Part shown: positions 49,287 to 59,400 of the stretch, piece after piece
Numbering within the stretch: position 1 is the stretch's first letter
Layout of the letters: each line of letters opens with the position of its first letter
Assembly (NCBI GenBank): GCA_010912705.1
Contig: POWB01000006.1
Span: 23,854 to 87,853 of the forward strand
Length of the DNA stretch: 64,000 nt
Direction: 5' to 3'
From: Halochromatium sp.
GTDB taxonomy: Bacteria; Pseudomonadota; Gammaproteobacteria; Chromatiales; Chromatiaceae
Position numbers and translations under genes: made by a program
Notes under the pieces: generated by a model
Database searches by the model: none
Seen by the model: only the letters and a program-made list of their open reading frames with translations
What the model was told of the DNA's origin: nothing

Positions 49287-50081
49287 TTAACTTCGCTGGT
49301 TGCTAAGTTGGGCCTGAAATTTTTCAAAATAGCTTGGCTGCTTGAGATTGATCAGCGATGAGCGGTTCGCATCAAACTCGGCGAACGTTAGGCTGTCGAT
49401 GTCCCCTGCGGAGTAGTCGAGAGAAGAATCTGGAGTTCCGCGCGTCACGAAGCCAAGGCCGTGGTCGCAGTCGAGCACAAAGACTTTCAGATCTTTGCGT
49501 GTAGATCTTATGCTCACGATTGCTTTCCAGACATCGCCCTCCCATGGCCCGTTGGGTTGAAAGGTAGTTTGTTCCTTTCGGTGCTGCTCATAGGCTGCTC
49601 GATCAGCAGGTGGTAGACCAGCAACTGCAGTGAGAGGATTACAATCATGCATTATAATCACACCTCCTGGAGCCAAATATTTTAATACGTTATCGACATC
49701 ACGTAGGGCCTGCCGATATTCATGAAGGCCGTCGATTAAGGCCACATCAACGGGCGAGTCAGTGAATAATTGGACCGCATGGTGAGAAAAAAACTGGTCG
49801 CTTGGCATTTCGAAGTAGATGATGTCGGCTTGTTTTTCTAGCGAGCTAGGCTTTGGCGACGGGTCGACACCAAGTCGACGTCTTGCATCGATCTTGGTGA
49901 TCACGTTACCTTGAGCGACACCAATCTCAAGATAGGTGGTACCTGACAGTTGACTGATGAGCGCATTACAAGCATCGATGCGGTTAATCGCAGTGATACC
50001 AAGTGTCTTTTTCAGTATTACGATATTTTTTCGCCCAATGAGTTGCTTTAGGCTCGATAAGATCTTTCGGGAAAAAGACAT
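49287..50081 (-). CDS. Class I SAM-dependent methyltransferase (Methyltransf_24-like)
   Basis: TTYLEIGVAQGNVITKIDARRRLGVDPSP, VDVALIDGLHEYRQALRDVDNVLKYLAPGGVIIMHDCNPLT; MSFSRK start at 50081. Confidence 0.85.
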   Translation of the reverse strand: MSFSRKILSSLKQLIGRKNIVILKKTLGITAINRIDACNALISQLSGTTYLEIGVAQGNVITKIDARRRLGVDPSPKPSSLEKQADIIYFEMPSDQFFSHHAVQLFTDSPVDVALIDGLHEYRQALRDVDNVLKYLAPGGVIIMHDCNPLTAVAGLPPADRAAYEQHRKEQTTFQPNGPWEGDVWKAIVSIRSTRKDLKVFVLDCDHGLGFVTRGTPDSSLDYSAGDIDSLTFAEFDANRSSLINLKQPSYFEKFQAQLSNQRS

Positions 50082-50121
50082 TGTTAAATCTCGTTTTTGG
50101 TTAATGTCCCAGGTTACTGGG

Positions 50122-51864
50122 TTACAGAACAGGTTTTGGATTGGAACGATCGCTAACTGGACCAATCCTGATGGTCAGGTCGCAGAGTGTAGACATTGAT
50201 TCTCGGTGAGTCACCGCGATCAAGGTAAAACTTTGGTCGCGGGTGAGGTCAGTGAGGATCTGCGCTTCTGTTGTTGGGTCGAGAGCACTTGTAGCCTCAT
50301 CAAGGATGAGCACCTCAGGTTGAAGGTACAGTGCACGTGCGAGCGCTAGTCGTTGGCGCTGCCCCCCAGACAACCGAATACCTTGCTGGCCAATCAAGGT
50401 TTCGTATCCGGCGGGTAGTTTTGAGCGAATGGTATCGTCGATAAGTGCGCGTTTTGCTGCTTTTCGCACTGCTTCGTGATCGATTTGATCATCGGGTAAT
50501 CCAAGTGCAATGTTCTTGGTGACGGTATCGTCAACTAGGAAAAGATCCTGAGGGACATAACCGATAGTGCGGCGCCATTCCCGGACATTATCAGTAGAGA
50601 GCTCATGTCCATCGATTAGGACTTGACCGCTGGTCGGTTTTAGTAGTCCGAGTAAAAGTTTGACTAAAGTGCTTTTGCCAGCACCAGTTTCACCGATAAT
50701 CGCAGCGCTGGTCCGCGCCGGAATACAGATATCAAGATGCTTCAGAACGGGAAACTCGGTATTAGGATAGAAATAGCTAACCCTGTTGAGCTCAAGAGAT
50801 TGTCGCAGATGGTATTTTTTTGTTGGTGCCTGCAGTTGGGTAAAGCCAGCTGCCTCAGCGAGTTCTTTTTGGAGTGTCTCTAGCAAGGGGCGCCCAAAGC
50901 GTAGTTTTGTTGCACTTTGATACAGCTCTTGAAGGGTTGGTAGCAAGCGATATCCTGCGATTGCATAGGCTCCGATAATGGGTAAGACTTCTGAGAGGTT
51001 GCCGGTGCTACGAATAAGATGGATTGAAGTGCCAAAGATTGCCACATAACCTAATAGCTCAACGACGCGCTTTGGAGTTCGCGAGATGAGTTCACTCGTT
51101 GCGAGTAGATGAGAAAAACGTTTCGAGGCAGGGTCGAAAACTGCAAAGAAACTCGATTCACGGCCGAGGACTTTCAGTTCCTGAATGCCTGAGAGCGCTT
51201 CAGTCGCCGATTTGAAGCGCTGCTCATTCATTCGCATTCGGCTGCTTCCGCTTCGACTCAGCAACTTGCGCAGCAAAAGGAAGGTTAAGGCATAGAAGCC
51301 CCCAATTGTAAGTGTAATTGTCGCAGCAAGAGCGGGATCAAAGGTAAAGAGAAGTGCGGATACTGCAATGGCGACGATGCCGTAGGCAATAAATTGCAAC
51401 GCAGGGCGAATGAGCTGTTCGGTCGCGAGATCAACCTCTGATAAGACTGTTTTCGTCAGTTCAGTGGGGCCATGGGTCAAGAAAAATTCGTATGGTCGAC
51501 AGAGGTAACCATAAAGGAGCCGGCGGGCGATAGAATGACGGCGCATGTTTGCGTAGTGGATGATACTGTACTGTCCAGCGATTCTTATTGCCGTTGCGAT
51601 AGTAAGGGTGATGATGCCCAGTATTGCCAGAGCGAGGAGAAACTGGTCTTGCGAGGTAAAGTGGAATGTGGTGAAAAGGTTGTTCAGCTGACTGTTTTCG
51701 TGAATGACGTCCGGGTTCGCCATAACGGCGAGAAAGGGCATGACAGAGACGATACCGGCGACCTCGAAGGTCGCCATCAGCACCATCATCATCAGCACGA
51801 GGAGTCCACGTTGCTTCTCTTTGGAACTAAGAAGACTGTAGACGTCCAGCAATGTTCTAAGCAT
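50122..51864 (-). CDS. ABC transporter, fused permease/ATPase (MsbA/PglK-like)
   Basis: Six-TM N-terminal domain; IIGETGAGKSTLVKLLLGLLKPTSGQVLIDG (Walker A), RLSGGQRQRLALARALYLQPEVLILDEATSALD. Confidence 0.95.
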   Translation of the reverse strand: MLRTLLDVYSLLSSKEKQRGLLVLMMMVLMATFEVAGIVSVMPFLAVMANPDVIHENSQLNNLFTTFHFTSQDQFLLALAILGIITLTIATAIRIAGQYSIIHYANMRRHSIARRLLYGYLCRPYEFFLTHGPTELTKTVLSEVDLATEQLIRPALQFIAYGIVAIAVSALLFTFDPALAATITLTIGGFYALTFLLLRKLLSRSGSSRMRMNEQRFKSATEALSGIQELKVLGRESSFFAVFDPASKRFSHLLATSELISRTPKRVVELLGYVAIFGTSIHLIRSTGNLSEVLPIIGAYAIAGYRLLPTLQELYQSATKLRFGRPLLETLQKELAEAAGFTQLQAPTKKYHLRQSLELNRVSYFYPNTEFPVLKHLDICIPARTSAAIIGETGAGKSTLVKLLLGLLKPTSGQVLIDGHELSTDNVREWRRTIGYVPQDLFLVDDTVTKNIALGLPDDQIDHEAVRKAAKRALIDDTIRSKLPAGYETLIGQQGIRLSGGQRQRLALARALYLQPEVLILDEATSALDPTTEAQILTDLTRDQSFTLIAVTHRESMSTLCDLTIRIGPVSDRSNPKPVL

Positions 51865-51929
51865 GGTCGGTGGCGTAAGCGATCTGCAGAGAGCGTTTTG
51901 GTAGGCTGCCCGAGTTTGCCAGCCAATGG

Positions 51930-52976
51930 CTAGTAATCGCTCTTATGGGTCCAGTCGGTGTAACCAATGCCGGTCCCGAAACGAGCGGGACTGACGACCG
52001 GTAGCTGGGTTTGGTAGTAGTCGTTGATCAGGTAGGGCTGCCAAGTATCGTTGCCGACGGCGGGAAAGCTGGCGACGTCGTAAAGCCACTGATAGGCCCT
52101 GAGTAACGCTTTGTCTTGCCAGTCGAAGGCGCGGTAGCCAAGGCGCTCAAGCAGAACCGCCTGCGTTAAGGCACCCTCAAGACCGGTATAGACGTAGTTC
52201 TCCTTGGTCGGTGGCCAACTGAACGGGCCGCTGCGCCGCATCTCTTCCGGAAGGACACCATCGATGCTATGGCCATCCCGAGTGGCCCCTTTGGGATTAA
52301 TGCCGACAGGCCTCTCCGGGTCTGCTTGCCACCAATCGACCTTTTTGTACTTGAAGCCAGCGTAGGCGTCTCGGTCACCAAGATAACCTTTGAATACTTG
52401 CGCCGCCCGCTCTATCTCTGCGTCGTCTCTTAGGTAGCCAGCAACGGCGATGCGACTGGCGCCAGCCGCGGTGCCCCAGTTATTGGGGCGTTTTTCATGG
52501 GTGGAGATCAGGGTCTTGCCGGAAGGGTAGCGGTAGTTTCGGACCGCTTTCAACCAAGTGCGAAAGCGTTCGTCGAGCTCTGGCGGGAGATCAACGAGGT
52601 CCGCGGCGAGGACGTAAGCGAGAAGATTGCGGCCAAGGGCGAGGGTGCGACCGCCTGGGCGGGTCTCGGTGCCCATCACATCCTCGATGGCCTCAAGAAC
52701 CTCATCACGGTATCTGGCTTCGCCAGTTCGCGCGTAGACCAGTGCCCTTGCAAAGACCAGGACGTTAGTTTTTTCCTCCTGGTTGGTCAGGTCGGGTTTT
52801 GCGAACGGTTGATTGGCGTCATCGAGCAGTTCTTCCCAGGCAGCGCCGGCCATCGGCAGTTGTTTCAAGCGCTGTCGGTCGATCCAAAGGCCATTGTCCA
52901 GCGCTGCCATATCGGGCGCGGCCGCGAGGGTGGCGGAGGATGCGAAGATGCAAAGGGCGACGATTATTCGGAACAT
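51930..52976 (-). CDS. Secreted alginate-lyase-like protein
   Basis: Signal peptide MFRIIVALCIFASSATLAAA; alpha-toroid-like NNWGTAAGASRIAVAGYLRDD, SIDGVLPEEMRRSGPFSWPPTKENYVYTGLEGALTQAVLLERLGYRAF. Confidence 0.8.
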   Translation of the reverse strand: MFRIIVALCIFASSATLAAAPDMAALDNGLWIDRQRLKQLPMAGAAWEELLDDANQPFAKPDLTNQEEKTNVLVFARALVYARTGEARYRDEVLEAIEDVMGTETRPGGRTLALGRNLLAYVLAADLVDLPPELDERFRTWLKAVRNYRYPSGKTLISTHEKRPNNWGTAAGASRIAVAGYLRDDAEIERAAQVFKGYLGDRDAYAGFKYKKVDWWQADPERPVGINPKGATRDGHSIDGVLPEEMRRSGPFSWPPTKENYVYTGLEGALTQAVLLERLGYRAFDWQDKALLRAYQWLYDVASFPAVGNDTWQPYLINDYYQTQLPVVSPARFGTGIGYTDWTHKSDY

Positions 52977-53031
52977 GGGCGATGACGCAATCTTGACGTG
53001 GTTAGGCCCTGTGGCGACGCGCTGGGTGTCG

Positions 53032-54204
53032 CTAGCGTGGGATCGGTTGATCTTTGATCGGCCGCCAGGTCGTCACGGTGCGGCCTCGTAGGAAATCCCA
53101 GGTGCCTAAAAAGGTTCCCAACATGCCCAGCAGGGCATAGTGCGCGCGCATGCTGATCGTGCCAAGTGGGCCGGGGAGGTTCCAATCTAAAGCGCTGGCG
53201 ATTGCAAGGCCATAGACTAGCATCTGCAGCGCGGCCAGTAACGCGAAGAGGAGCGAATCGGCCGCCAAGCCGAGGCTTGTGATCAAGAGCAGGATGAGTA
53301 GCAGCGGCAGCAATCGGCGCAGAATCTTGTTAACGAGCAGTGCGATGGCATAGAAACCGTACCGAAATGGATTCAATAAGCTGCGTCTCAGATAGATACC
53401 GCGCAGCGAGCGAGAGACCACGCGCCGCCGTCGGCTGATCTCGTGCTGGGCTGACTTGGCTGGCGTTGGCACCCGCGCTTGGGCGTCCGGATCAAAGATG
53501 AATCGCCAGCCGCGACCGATCACGCCGAGCGCCGCGTAGAGGTCGTCGGTGACTCCGTCGGCGATTGGGCCTGCGGCCTCTCGGCGTAGAGCATAAAGCT
53601 TGCCGTCATTGCTGGTGGTGCTGCCGATGCGGCTTTCGAGCACCTTGATCCGGCTATCCCAACTGACATAGCTCGCTTGGGCCTCATGCAAGGCCGCTTG
53701 ACCGCGGGTTAGGACGCGTTGTCCGCAGACCCCGCCAATGCTGGAATCAGCAAAATGACGCACCAAGCTGCGCAGGGTCGCTGGTGGCAGGTCGGCGTCG
53801 ACGTCGCTAAACACCAGGATGTCGGTTGCCGCCTCGCCGGTCGCCTGCTCGATGGCGACATTGAGGGCTGCCGCCTTGCCGTCGTGCGGTTCAAGCGCGA
53901 TGCCGCGCACCTGTGTAGACCCTAACTGCTGCAGCCTGTCAGCGGTACCATCATTCGAGCCATCTGAGACGATGAGGAGCGAAAATTTGTCTAGGGGATA
54001 ATCGAGCGCGAGGCTGTTATCGATCTTGCGCTGCAGGAGTTCTCCTGGGTTATGGCAGGCGACGATGAGGACCACCTTAGGGGTGTTGCGCGCATCGATC
54101 AGGTGAGGATTTGGGCGTGCCTTCGCGAGCACAAGCAATAGCATTGGGTAGCCAATGAAGACCAATAAGATACCCATTAGACTCATCGTGAAGAGCAACA
54201 GCAT
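53032..54204 (-). CDS. Processive-type GT2 glycosyltransferase (membrane)
   Basis: KVVLIVACHNPGELLQRKIDNSLALDYPLDKFSLLIVSDGSNDGTADRLQ, ILVFSDVDADLPPATLRSLV, SRRRRVVSRSLRGIYLRR; TGATG overlap with DUF455 stop. Confidence 0.9.
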   Translation of the reverse strand: MLLLFTMSLMGILLVFIGYPMLLLVLAKARPNPHLIDARNTPKVVLIVACHNPGELLQRKIDNSLALDYPLDKFSLLIVSDGSNDGTADRLQQLGSTQVRGIALEPHDGKAAALNVAIEQATGEAATDILVFSDVDADLPPATLRSLVRHFADSSIGGVCGQRVLTRGQAALHEAQASYVSWDSRIKVLESRIGSTTSNDGKLYALRREAAGPIADGVTDDLYAALGVIGRGWRFIFDPDAQARVPTPAKSAQHEISRRRRVVSRSLRGIYLRRSLLNPFRYGFYAIALLVNKILRRLLPLLLILLLITSLGLAADSLLFALLAALQMLVYGLAIASALDWNLPGPLGTISMRAHYALLGMLGTFLGTWDFLRGRTVTTWRPIKDQPIPR

Positions 54205-55070
54205 CAGCGCGACTCCTGGTCTCGTTGGTGGCCTTGTGGCGCGAAGCGACTGCTTGCGCACTGGGCTTCGAGTTCAACTAGCTCGTCCGCATCGAATCCC
54301 GCCTCGAGCCTCGCCTCTCGGTTCAATGGGCAGCGAATCTCGCCGCGCAGATGGCGCTCGATCAACGCCATAAAGGTTGTATGTGGCTCCAGATCACGGG
54401 CTTGGCAAAGATAACGAAACCACCGGCTACCAATCGCCACATGGCCTACCTCATCACGGAGGATAATCGCCAGCCGATCGGCGCTGTCATGATCGCCGAT
54501 TCGACGCAGACGCTCAATCATTCCCGGCGTTACATCCAGCCCCCGTGCCTCCAGCACCCGTGGCACCAACGCCATGCGCTCCAGCACATCGCCGGCGGTG
54601 CGTTGCGCCATGTCCCAGAGGCCATCATGGGCGGGCAGGTCGCCGTAATCCATGCCGAGGCTGTTCAGGCGCTCACGCATCAGCATGAAATGCTCGGCCT
54701 CTTCTGCGGCGACGCGCACCCAGTCGGTCTGGAAGGCTTCAGGCATTTGGGGAAAGCGCTGGACCGCATCCCAGGCGAGATTGATGGCATTGAATTCGAT
54801 GTGGGCGACGGCGTGGACCAGCGCGGCGAGCCCGGCTGGCTCGCTGAGCTTGCGTTTGGGTAGCTCGCGTGCGGAGACCAGCCGTGGTCGGGGAGGGCGC
54901 CCTGGTGTCTGTTGCGGATGCCAATCGGCGGGCGCTCCTGGGGCGATCTCTCCTGTTGCCCAGCCTGCCGCGATTTGGCGCGTGAGCGCAACCTTAGCCT
55001 CTGGGTCGGGCTCGGCCAGACAGGTTGCAGCGGCGCTGACGATTGTTTGTTCTGTTTGTTGTTGATTCAA
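54204..55070 (-). CDS. DUF455 family ferritin-like protein
   Basis: LAALVHAVAHIEFNAINLAWDAVQRFPQMP, DWVRVAAEEAEHFMLMRERLNSLGMDYGDLPAHDGLWDMAQRTAGDVLERMALVPRVLEARGLDVTPGM, ILRDEVGHVAIGSRWF. Confidence 0.93.
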   Translation of the reverse strand: MNQQQTEQTIVSAAATCLAEPDPEAKVALTRQIAAGWATGEIAPGAPADWHPQQTPGRPPRPRLVSARELPKRKLSEPAGLAALVHAVAHIEFNAINLAWDAVQRFPQMPEAFQTDWVRVAAEEAEHFMLMRERLNSLGMDYGDLPAHDGLWDMAQRTAGDVLERMALVPRVLEARGLDVTPGMIERLRRIGDHDSADRLAIILRDEVGHVAIGSRWFRYLCQARDLEPHTTFMALIERHLRGEIRCPLNREARLEAGFDADELVELEAQCASSRFAPQGHQRDQESR

Positions 55071-55246
55071 TGTACTGTTGTATCAGTTTTGAACAGCCTA
55101 TATCCTGTTCGTCAAGCCTGAGGGTCTTCGCCTGGTTGGCGATTGCTTGCGGAGGTCGTCGCGAGCTGATAGATCCGCTATGCTTATAAAGTATTAGACC
55201 AACAACTGAAAAACAGGTCGCGCTTGTGCGCCCGAGGATGGTTCCG

Positions 55247-55507
55247 ATGAAACTCTGTAAGACATGCTTTTCTTCGCCTTGGCCCTTCGTACTGATGACC
55301 GTGATCGCAACGATTACCGGTTTCGTGACCTGGCTGACCTTGGGATTGTCGAATCCAGAGCCTGAGCTGCGTATCGCGGTGGGCCTGCTCGTCTTCGTCG
55401 CCGTCGAGGTGACCTTGTTCCACTATGTCGTGACCTGCATGCGTCGTCATTGTCGGCATCATGCACCGAAGATCGATCATCATCATCGGCTGAGTCCGGG
55501 GTCCTGA
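55247..55507 (+). CDS. Small membrane protein with Cys/His-rich termini
   Basis: MKLCKTCFSSPWPFVLMTVIATITGFVTWLTLGLSNPEPELRIAVGLLVFVAVEVTLFHYVVTCMRRHCRHHAPKIDHHHRLSPGS; GAGG about 9 bp upstream of ATG at 55247. Confidence 0.6.
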   Translation: MKLCKTCFSSPWPFVLMTVIATITGFVTWLTLGLSNPEPELRIAVGLLVFVAVEVTLFHYVVTCMRRHCRHHAPKIDHHHRLSPGS

Positions 55508-55547
55508 TGGCGATCTGTTTGCCGCGAGCCTGAGTCCAGGATGAGGA

Positions 55548-56351
55548 TTAGACGGAAACATTCGTCTTGCGGCTCACCTCGGCAACCTGGTTGCGTAGAT
55601 AGACGGGAAGCGCCTGGTCAGGGCGCAATGACTGGTCAGATGCCGCTTGAGCAAGCCAGGCGATATCTTGGGCCTCTGGCCTGCAGTCGATGATCAGCGG
55701 CCTCTGATCAAGTGTCGGCGCTGTCTCCGCATCGGTCTGCAAGGCCGCTCGGTGTCGATCGATAAGCTCGGGGTAGGCGCTCCAACCGTTCCCGGCAGCG
55801 CACCATCCCTCAGGCTCTAACAGGGGTGTTTGCTCAGGGGAGATGACCTGTTCTTGATCCCTGAGCAGCGCCTGCTCTGCACCGCCAGTCTGAGCAAGCT
55901 GATAGCAGCCCCAGTAGACCTCGCCCATGCGGGCATCGAGTGCGCAGGCGATCTGACGTTGACTCGTCTGCCGAAAGGCGGCGCGGGCAACAGCGGCAAG
56001 GGTCGAGATGCCGATCACCGGCCGGTCGGCACCAAAGGCGACCCCTTGTGCAACCGCGGCCGCGATGCGAACACCAGTGAAGGAGCCAGGGCCGCGGCCA
56101 TAGGCGATCGCATCCAAATCGGTCAGCTTTAGCGCCGCCGTCTGCAGCAGTGCCTCTAACATCCCGAGGATCAGGTCGGCATGGCGGCGCGGGGCGGTCT
56201 CACACAGTTGCTCGAGCCGGTTGTCGATCAGCAGGGCTGCTGAGCAGCAGTCGCCTGAGGTTTCAAGTGCAAGAATCTTCAAGGCAGTCTGCCGCTCTGC
56301 AGTGGACGATGGAGATGGAAACTGTACCATGGTCTTTTTTGCCCAGCGCAA
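55548..56351 (-). CDS. tsaB: tRNA threonylcarbamoyladenosine biosynthesis protein TsaB
   Basis: ILALETSGDCCSAALLIDNRL, RRHADLILGMLEALL, LDAIAYGRGPGSFTGVRIAAAVAQGVAFGADRPVIGISTLAAVA. Likely start is internal (KILALETS). Confidence 0.95.
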   Translation of the reverse strand: MRWAKKTMVQFPSPSSTAERQTALKILALETSGDCCSAALLIDNRLEQLCETAPRRHADLILGMLEALLQTAALKLTDLDAIAYGRGPGSFTGVRIAAAVAQGVAFGADRPVIGISTLAAVARAAFRQTSQRQIACALDARMGEVYWGCYQLAQTGGAEQALLRDQEQVISPEQTPLLEPEGWCAAGNGWSAYPELIDRHRAALQTDAETAPTLDQRPLIIDCRPEAQDIAWLAQAASDQSLRPDQALPVYLRNQVAEVSRKTNVSV

Positions 56352-56468
56352 GAATCACCGCTCTGTGCGAGACCTAAGACCTATGCCCGCGATCTGCATC
56401 CCGGCACCTCCCGTTAGCTGCCCAACCGCTGCGACTCGACGAGCCGGCCAGACTGGCAGATCCCGATC

Positions 56469-59400
56469 ATGAGCGATCGGCGCGCTGCTTATCAAGCCCT
56501 AGCGGCCGATGATCGGCGCATCCTGCGGGCGCTGTCGGTGGTTTACGAGCCGATCAGCCAGACCATTCTCGGGCTTCTGCTCGATGCCTTGGGTTGGAAG
56601 GATCGCCGCGGCACCTCGCTGAAGGCGCGGCTCGGCAAGCGCTGGCGCGAGCAGTTGCTCGCTGAAGGGCTGATCGAGCAGAAGCACAATAACCTGAGCT
56701 GTCATCCGGAACTGCTCGAGCCCCTGACCCGCGAGACGGTCGCTGACGGCAGCTTCGAGGCCATTGTCGCGGCCGCTGAGAAGCTGGTACCGACGCTGAT
56801 GCGCAACTCCTGGGATCGACCCACTGAGGAACGTCGGTTTCGGCGCTTGCGTATTGCTGTTTATCGTGGTCGCGAGTCTGAGGTGCTGCAGATGCTATTG
56901 CTGCAGGACAGCGAATCCTTGGCTCAGGTGCGCTATCGGCAGGTCGAGCCCTTAGCGACCATCTGCACACGCTCGGCTGATCCGGCCTGGCTCGAGACCC
57001 TACCGGCGCGGCTCAAGCTGTTGGCGCTGGCGCCGATGCTGCGTGAGGCAGCGCTCGAGCTGAATGCACGACCAAGCTCCTATCAACTGCTGGAGCGCTT
57101 GCTGGCGCCGCTGGCCGCGAGCTACCCGGATGCCGCCGATGCGCTCGCCGAGCAGCGTCTGTTGCGTGGGCAGACGGATCGCGTGCCGGAGCTCTTGGCG
57201 GGCCGCGATGATCCCCAGGCCCAGACCCTGACTGGTTGGCTCCAGATGTTGCGCGGTGACTATCCGGCGGCAATCGAGACCTTCGAGGCTGTGCTGCAGT
57301 CGGCTCGGCGTCGGACGCGTAAGCGCAACCTCTATGTGCCCGGTATCCCAGGTGTGCTGCATCTGCTCGCACTGCTGCAGCGCCGAGAGCCGGCTGATCT
57401 GGAGCGGGTTCGTCATCAGGTCAGGGTCTGCCTCAAGGCCAGCGTCAGCGACCTGCTTGAGCCTGTTTTCCGTCTGCTCGATGATCTAGCGGCGGTACTT
57501 GCTGGTCAGGCCAATGTCGCCGAGAGTGTCTGGCTGATGCAGAGCATGGCGCTGCGGGGTCCCTTTCCTGGGCTGTTCCAGGCGCTCTGTCTGCACTGGC
57601 TTGGCAAGCGGCCCGCTAGCGAAGGTCTCGATATCCTCAAGCAGCATGCGGCCCAAGCGGCTCAGGCTGGTCTCGATTGGTATGCGCGTGAGGCGGTGGC
57701 GCTGCTGCAGCAATTTGGTCTCACCGATGGCTTGCCCGAGCTGGCCAAGCCCTCAGACGAGCAGATCCTGCTGACCGGCCTGCTGGCGCCCAAGCCGACC
57801 TGGGAGATCGCACTCGAGGCGCTCAAGGGGCTCGCCGTGCAGCGCGACAGCGGCACCGATCGGGTTGGTCAGCGCCAAGATGCCGACCGTCGCATGGTCT
57901 GGCTGCTGACCCTGTCCGGTCAGATCGCGGTGCTCGAGCCGCGGGAGCAGAAGCGGACCAAACGCGGCGGCTGGACCCAAGGCCGAGCCGTCTCGCTGCA
58001 ACGGTTGGCTGAGGAGCCCGAGCGCTTTCCTTATCTGACGCAGCAGGATCATGCCATCTGTGCGGCGATCGGGCTTGAGCCGCAGGGTGGCTGGTACGGC
58101 GGTTATGGGCGCAGCAGTTATGAGTTGGACCTCGAGCGCGGGCTGTTGGCGGCGATTGGCCATCCGCTGCTGTTCCGGCCTAATGCGCTTGAGACGCCGG
58201 TCGAGCTGGTCCGTGGCGCACCGGCGCTGACTGTGGCCAGACGTGAGCAAGACATCCTCGTCAGTCTCGAGCCCTTTCCGCCCGATCTGGCGACGCTGCT
58301 GCCGCTGCAGGAGACACCACAGCGGGTACGGGTGATCCAATTCGCCCCTGGTCATCGCGAGATCGCGCGCATCCTCGGCCCTGCGGGACTGGTGATTCCG
58401 CCTGCCGGCGAGCGCGCCTTGCTAGAGAGCCTGCACGAATTGGCACCGATGCTCAGTGTGCACTCGGATATCGGCGGCGGGGACAGTCAGGCCGAATCGA
58501 TCCATGCCGATCTGCTTCCGCATCTGCACCTGATCCCTTGCGACGAGGGCCTGCAGCTGGATCTCTACATGCATCCGTTCGGTGAGCAGGGTCCGCAGCT
58601 ACGCCCCGGTGCCGGCCGCGCGAGCCTCTTCACCGAGCGCGAGGGTCGAACGCTGCGCTGTACCCGGGATCTAGAGGCTGAGCGCGATGCGGCTCGGGCG
58701 GTGATCGCGGCCTGCCCGACCCTAAGCGCGAATCTGAGAGCGAATCTGAGCGCGGCCTCGGACTCGCTGCTAGATGTCAGGTCCGATGCGAGACAGGGGC
58801 TGGATGCAGCGCATCGCACAGACTGGGATGAGGAGCAGGATTGGGTCTGGATGCTGCCTGACCCAGCTGAGGCCCTGTCGGCGCTGGAGCAACTGCATGC
58901 GCTGGGCGATCAGGTGCAGCTGGATTGGCCGCAAGGCCGGCGCATCGCGCTGAGCGAAGAGGTCGGCCTGAGCCGCCTCCAAGTCAAGGTGCGGCAGAAG
59001 AACGACTGGTTCGATGTCGCCGGCGGGCTCCAGCTCGACGACGGTCGGGTACTAGCCATGCGCGAGCTAATCGAGCGTGCCGCCTCGGCACAGGGGCGCT
59101 ATGTGCGCCTCGGCGAGGGCGATTTCCTGGTCCTGAGCAGCGCCCTGCGGCGGCGCCTGCAAGGATTGGCCGGCCTCATCGACGACGGTCGTTTTCATCC
59201 CCTCGCAGCGCCGGCGGTGCATGAGCTGATCGACGGCATGCAGGTCGAGGCGAGCTTGGAGTGGCAGGGTCTGCTCGAGCGTCTGACGCAGATCGAGGCC
59301 TTCGAGCCCGAGCTGCCCTCCACGCTGCAGGCCGAGCTGCGCGACTATCAGCTGGAAGGCTTCCGCTGGCTGGCGAGGCTGGCGCACTGGGGCGCCGGCG

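Noticed and set aside
57753-58355. 200-aa minus ORF inside the SNF2 gene
   Set aside because: Antisense to a continuous 1413-aa helicase frame, no recognisable motif.
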